The notes under the pieces: model-generated
The model's input: only the letters and a program-made list of their open reading frames with translations
Databases searched by the model: none
Told to the model about the DNA's origin: nothing
Assembly: GCA_021129895.1 (NCBI GenBank)
Contig: JAJOKL010000001.1
Coordinates: 1-6,680 of the forward strand
From: Candidatus Bipolaricaulota bacterium
Lineage (GTDB): Bacteria; Bipolaricaulota; Bipolaricaulia; Bipolaricaulales; Bipolaricaulaceae
Direction: 5' to 3'
Length of the DNA: 6,680 bases
Program-made: the position numbers and the translations under genes
Shown here: piece by piece, positions 5,292-6,680 of the stretch
How the letters are laid out: every line of letters starts with the position of its first letter
Position numbering within the stretch: position 1 is the stretch's first letter

Positions 5292-6101
5292 ATGCGGGTC
5301 GGTTACCTGCAATTTTGCCCCCGGTTCGGCGAAGTGGAGGGGAACCTAGGCCGGGTCCTCTCCCTGCTTGGTGAAAAGGAGGCACACCTGTGGGTGCTTC
5401 CGGAACTGTTTTCCACCGGCTACCAGTTCGTCTCCCGGGCTGAGGTCCGGGAGCTGGCGGAGCCGGTGCCTGACGGTCCCACCACCCAAGCCCTGACTTC
5501 CTGGGCACAGGAGCGGGGCTGCTATATCGCCTACGGCCTGGCGGAACTGGCCGGGGAAAAGCTATACAACTCGGCCGCGCTGGTGGGGCCGGAAGGCCTC
5601 CTTTTCCTCTACCGCAAGGCACACCTGTTCTACCGGGAGAAGGAGTTTTTCACCCCTGGTGATACCCCGTTTGGGGTGGTCAATGTGAAAGGGGTCCCGG
5701 TGGGGTTGATGGTGTGCTTCGACCATCTGTTCCCGGAGGCGGCCCGCACCCTGGCCCTCAAAGGGGCCCAGATCATCGCCCACCCGGCCAACCTGGTGCT
5801 CCCCGGGGTGGCCCAACTCACCATGCGGGTCAGGGCCCTGGAAAACCGGGTGTTCACCGTGACCGCCAACCGGATCGGGGAGGAATCCCGCGCCGGGGAG
5901 AGGCTCAAGTTCACCGGACAGTCCCAGATCGTGTCCCCCCACGGGGAGGTGCTGGCGAGCTCCGGGGAGGAAGCGGAGGAGGCGGTGACGGTGGAGATCG
6001 ACCCCGCCGCTGCCTTGGATAAGGATATCACCTTCCTGAATAACCTTTTTTCCGACCGTCGGGTCGATCTCTACGAGCTGTGCGGGGGAAAGGGGGAGTG
6101 A
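5292..6101 (+). CDS. Carbon-nitrogen hydrolase (nitrilase superfamily amidase)
   Basis: From ATG 5292 the protein has 269 residues, the normal size for a stand-alone nitrilase-superfamily amidase. The Glu-Lys-Cys catalytic triad is complete: E38 in LPELFSTGY, K109 in LYRKAHLF and C142 in VCFDHLFPE. E118 in REKEFFTPGD is the likely accessory glutamate. Further family marks are IIAHPANLVLP, RALENRVFTVTANRIG and the C-terminal FSDRRVDLY. Such enzymes cleave amides or carbamoyl groups in the cytoplasm (N-carbamoylputrescine, omega-amide and related substrates); the substrate here cannot be read from sequence. TTG at 5286 is also in frame but overlaps the -10 motif TATAGT, so ATG 5292 is preferred, with probable leaderless initiation. 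The next gene starts 2 nt after the stop, so the two form an operon. Confidence 0.92.
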   Translation: MRVGYLQFCPRFGEVEGNLGRVLSLLGEKEAHLWVLPELFSTGYQFVSRAEVRELAEPVPDGPTTQALTSWAQERGCYIAYGLAELAGEKLYNSAALVGPEGLLFLYRKAHLFYREKEFFTPGDTPFGVVNVKGVPVGLMVCFDHLFPEAARTLALKGAQIIAHPANLVLPGVAQLTMRVRALENRVFTVTANRIGEESRAGERLKFTGQSQIVSPHGEVLASSGEEAEEAVTVEIDPAAALDKDITFLNNLFSDRRVDLYELCGGKGE

Positions 6102-6103
6102 AG

Positions 6104-6680
6104 ATGTCGCGAAAGTTCCGGCGGTATTCGTTAGTGGTGCTGGTGGCCGTTGGGCTGAGTTGGAGGCTGGTGGGAGCCGAGTTTACGACCCAACCTGCGG
6201 ATCGGACCAGCTATCTCCTGCTGGCCGATGGGGGCAGGGTGTACGACACTGAACTGGCCGCGCGGGTGGCTGAGCTGGTGGAGGGCGGGGTCCCAGCTGG
6301 ACCGGTGTTCGTGTTCACCCAGTGTAGTTCCGGAGGGATGTTGGACGAGCTGGCCGCGGCCTTGCCCGGCCCGGTGAACGCCGCTCTGTTTTCCGCCTCC
6401 CGCTATGATGAGTCCGCCTGGATGGCGGCTAGTTGGGATCCGCCCGGATGTCTTAGAGGCAGCGGGCTATCCCGGCCGGAGAGCTATTTCGCCTGGGCCC
6501 TGGCCCGGCTCATCGAGCAGGGGCTTCCGCTGGGGGAGGTGGCAGAGCAAGTGGAAGAGCTGGACGCGGCCGCACCGGGCGGGCCGGCCACCGATCCCAC
6601 GGCCTGTCCCGGGGAGAGCTTGGTGGACCCCCCGGAACATCCGCAAAGCGTTTTCCTAGGTCGAGGGAAATTGCTCCGGC
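6104..6680 (+). CDS. Exported caspase/legumain-like (clan CD) protein, partial at right edge, catalytic His missing
   Basis: ATG 6104 opens a frame of 192 codons without a stop to the window edge, after a purine-rich AAAGGGGGAG. Residues 1-25 form a signal peptide (RKFRR, hydrophobic VVLVAVGL, cleavage after VGA). The mature part has SYLLLADGG, RVYDTELAARVAELV, then VFVFTQCSSGGMLDEL. The latter resembles the strand and catalytic-cysteine motif (QCxSGG) of clan CD peptidases such as C13 and C14, with C74 the candidate nucleophile. LFSASRYDESAWMA and a later EHPQ (178-181) also fit C13-like proteins. The His-Gly that should precede the cysteine is absent: no histidine occurs before C74, and the usual N-terminal half of the domain is missing. 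It may be an inactive paralogue or a deleted gene. Family assignment is by motif only; the reading frame is secure. Confidence 0.6.
   Translation, partial: MSRKFRRYSLVVLVAVGLSWRLVGAEFTTQPADRTSYLLLADGGRVYDTELAARVAELVEGGVPAGPVFVFTQCSSGGMLDELAAALPGPVNAALFSASRYDESAWMAASWDPPGCLRGSGLSRPESYFAWALARLIEQGLPLGEVAEQVEELDAAAPGGPATDPTACPGESLVDPPEHPQSVFLGRGKLLR

Noticed and set aside
4888..5622. Minus-strand frame spanning the macro-domain and nitrilase starts
   Set aside because: It overlaps two well-supported genes and their promoters, and its Pro/Gly/Arg-rich translation has no recognisable motif.

Overview
This is a GC-rich bacterial window with strong GC preference at third codon positions. Proteins are rich in Glu, Arg and Leu, and GTG, TTG and ATG starts are all used. 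The gene content (Rrf2 regulator, DUF438-hemerythrin-PAS sensor, thioredoxin reductase, Fe-S Cas4-like nuclease) suits an anaerobic or microaerobic, possibly thermophilic bacterium of a deep lineage. I cannot assign a phylum with confidence.

Layout. Positions 1-105 hold the 5' end of an IS5-family insertion sequence, with the first 20 codons of its transposase on the minus strand. It abuts a strong 16-bp perfect hairpin (106-151) that terminates a minus-strand unit. That unit (1581 down to 148) encodes a standalone Cas4/RecB-like nuclease and then a small exported protein that appears split by a frameshift near 515-525. A 128-bp divergent region (1582-1709) separates it from a plus-strand operon at 1710-4647: Rrf2-type Fe-S regulator, DUF438/hemerythrin/PAS sensor, thioredoxin reductase and a nitroreductase remnant. 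The first three overlap by 8 and 11 bp, so they are probably translationally coupled. Convergent to this operon is a macro-domain protein (5228 to 4671, minus). Divergent from that gene are a nitrilase-superfamily amidohydrolase (5292-6101) and, 2 nt later, an exported caspase/legumain-like protein that runs off the right edge (6104-6680).

How the genes may work together. Rrf2 regulators sense iron-sulfur status, nitric oxide or redox state. Hemerythrin domains bind O2 or NO at a di-iron site, and PAS domains sense small ligands. Thioredoxin reductase and nitroreductase are flavin-dependent reductases. The operon therefore reads as a redox or NO/O2 stress module controlled by its own first gene. 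The macro-domain hydrolase and the amidohydrolase look like housekeeping or damage-repair enzymes.

The most unusual aspect is a set of lesions. There is a frameshift in the exported protein, about 12 residues appear to be missing from the NADPH-binding half of the thioredoxin reductase, and the reductase C-terminus is joined out of frame to a nitroreductase lacking about 50 N-terminal residues. The caspase-like protein has no histidine before its candidate catalytic cysteine. These may be genuine gene decay or small deletions introduced by cloning or assembly; the sequence alone cannot decide.
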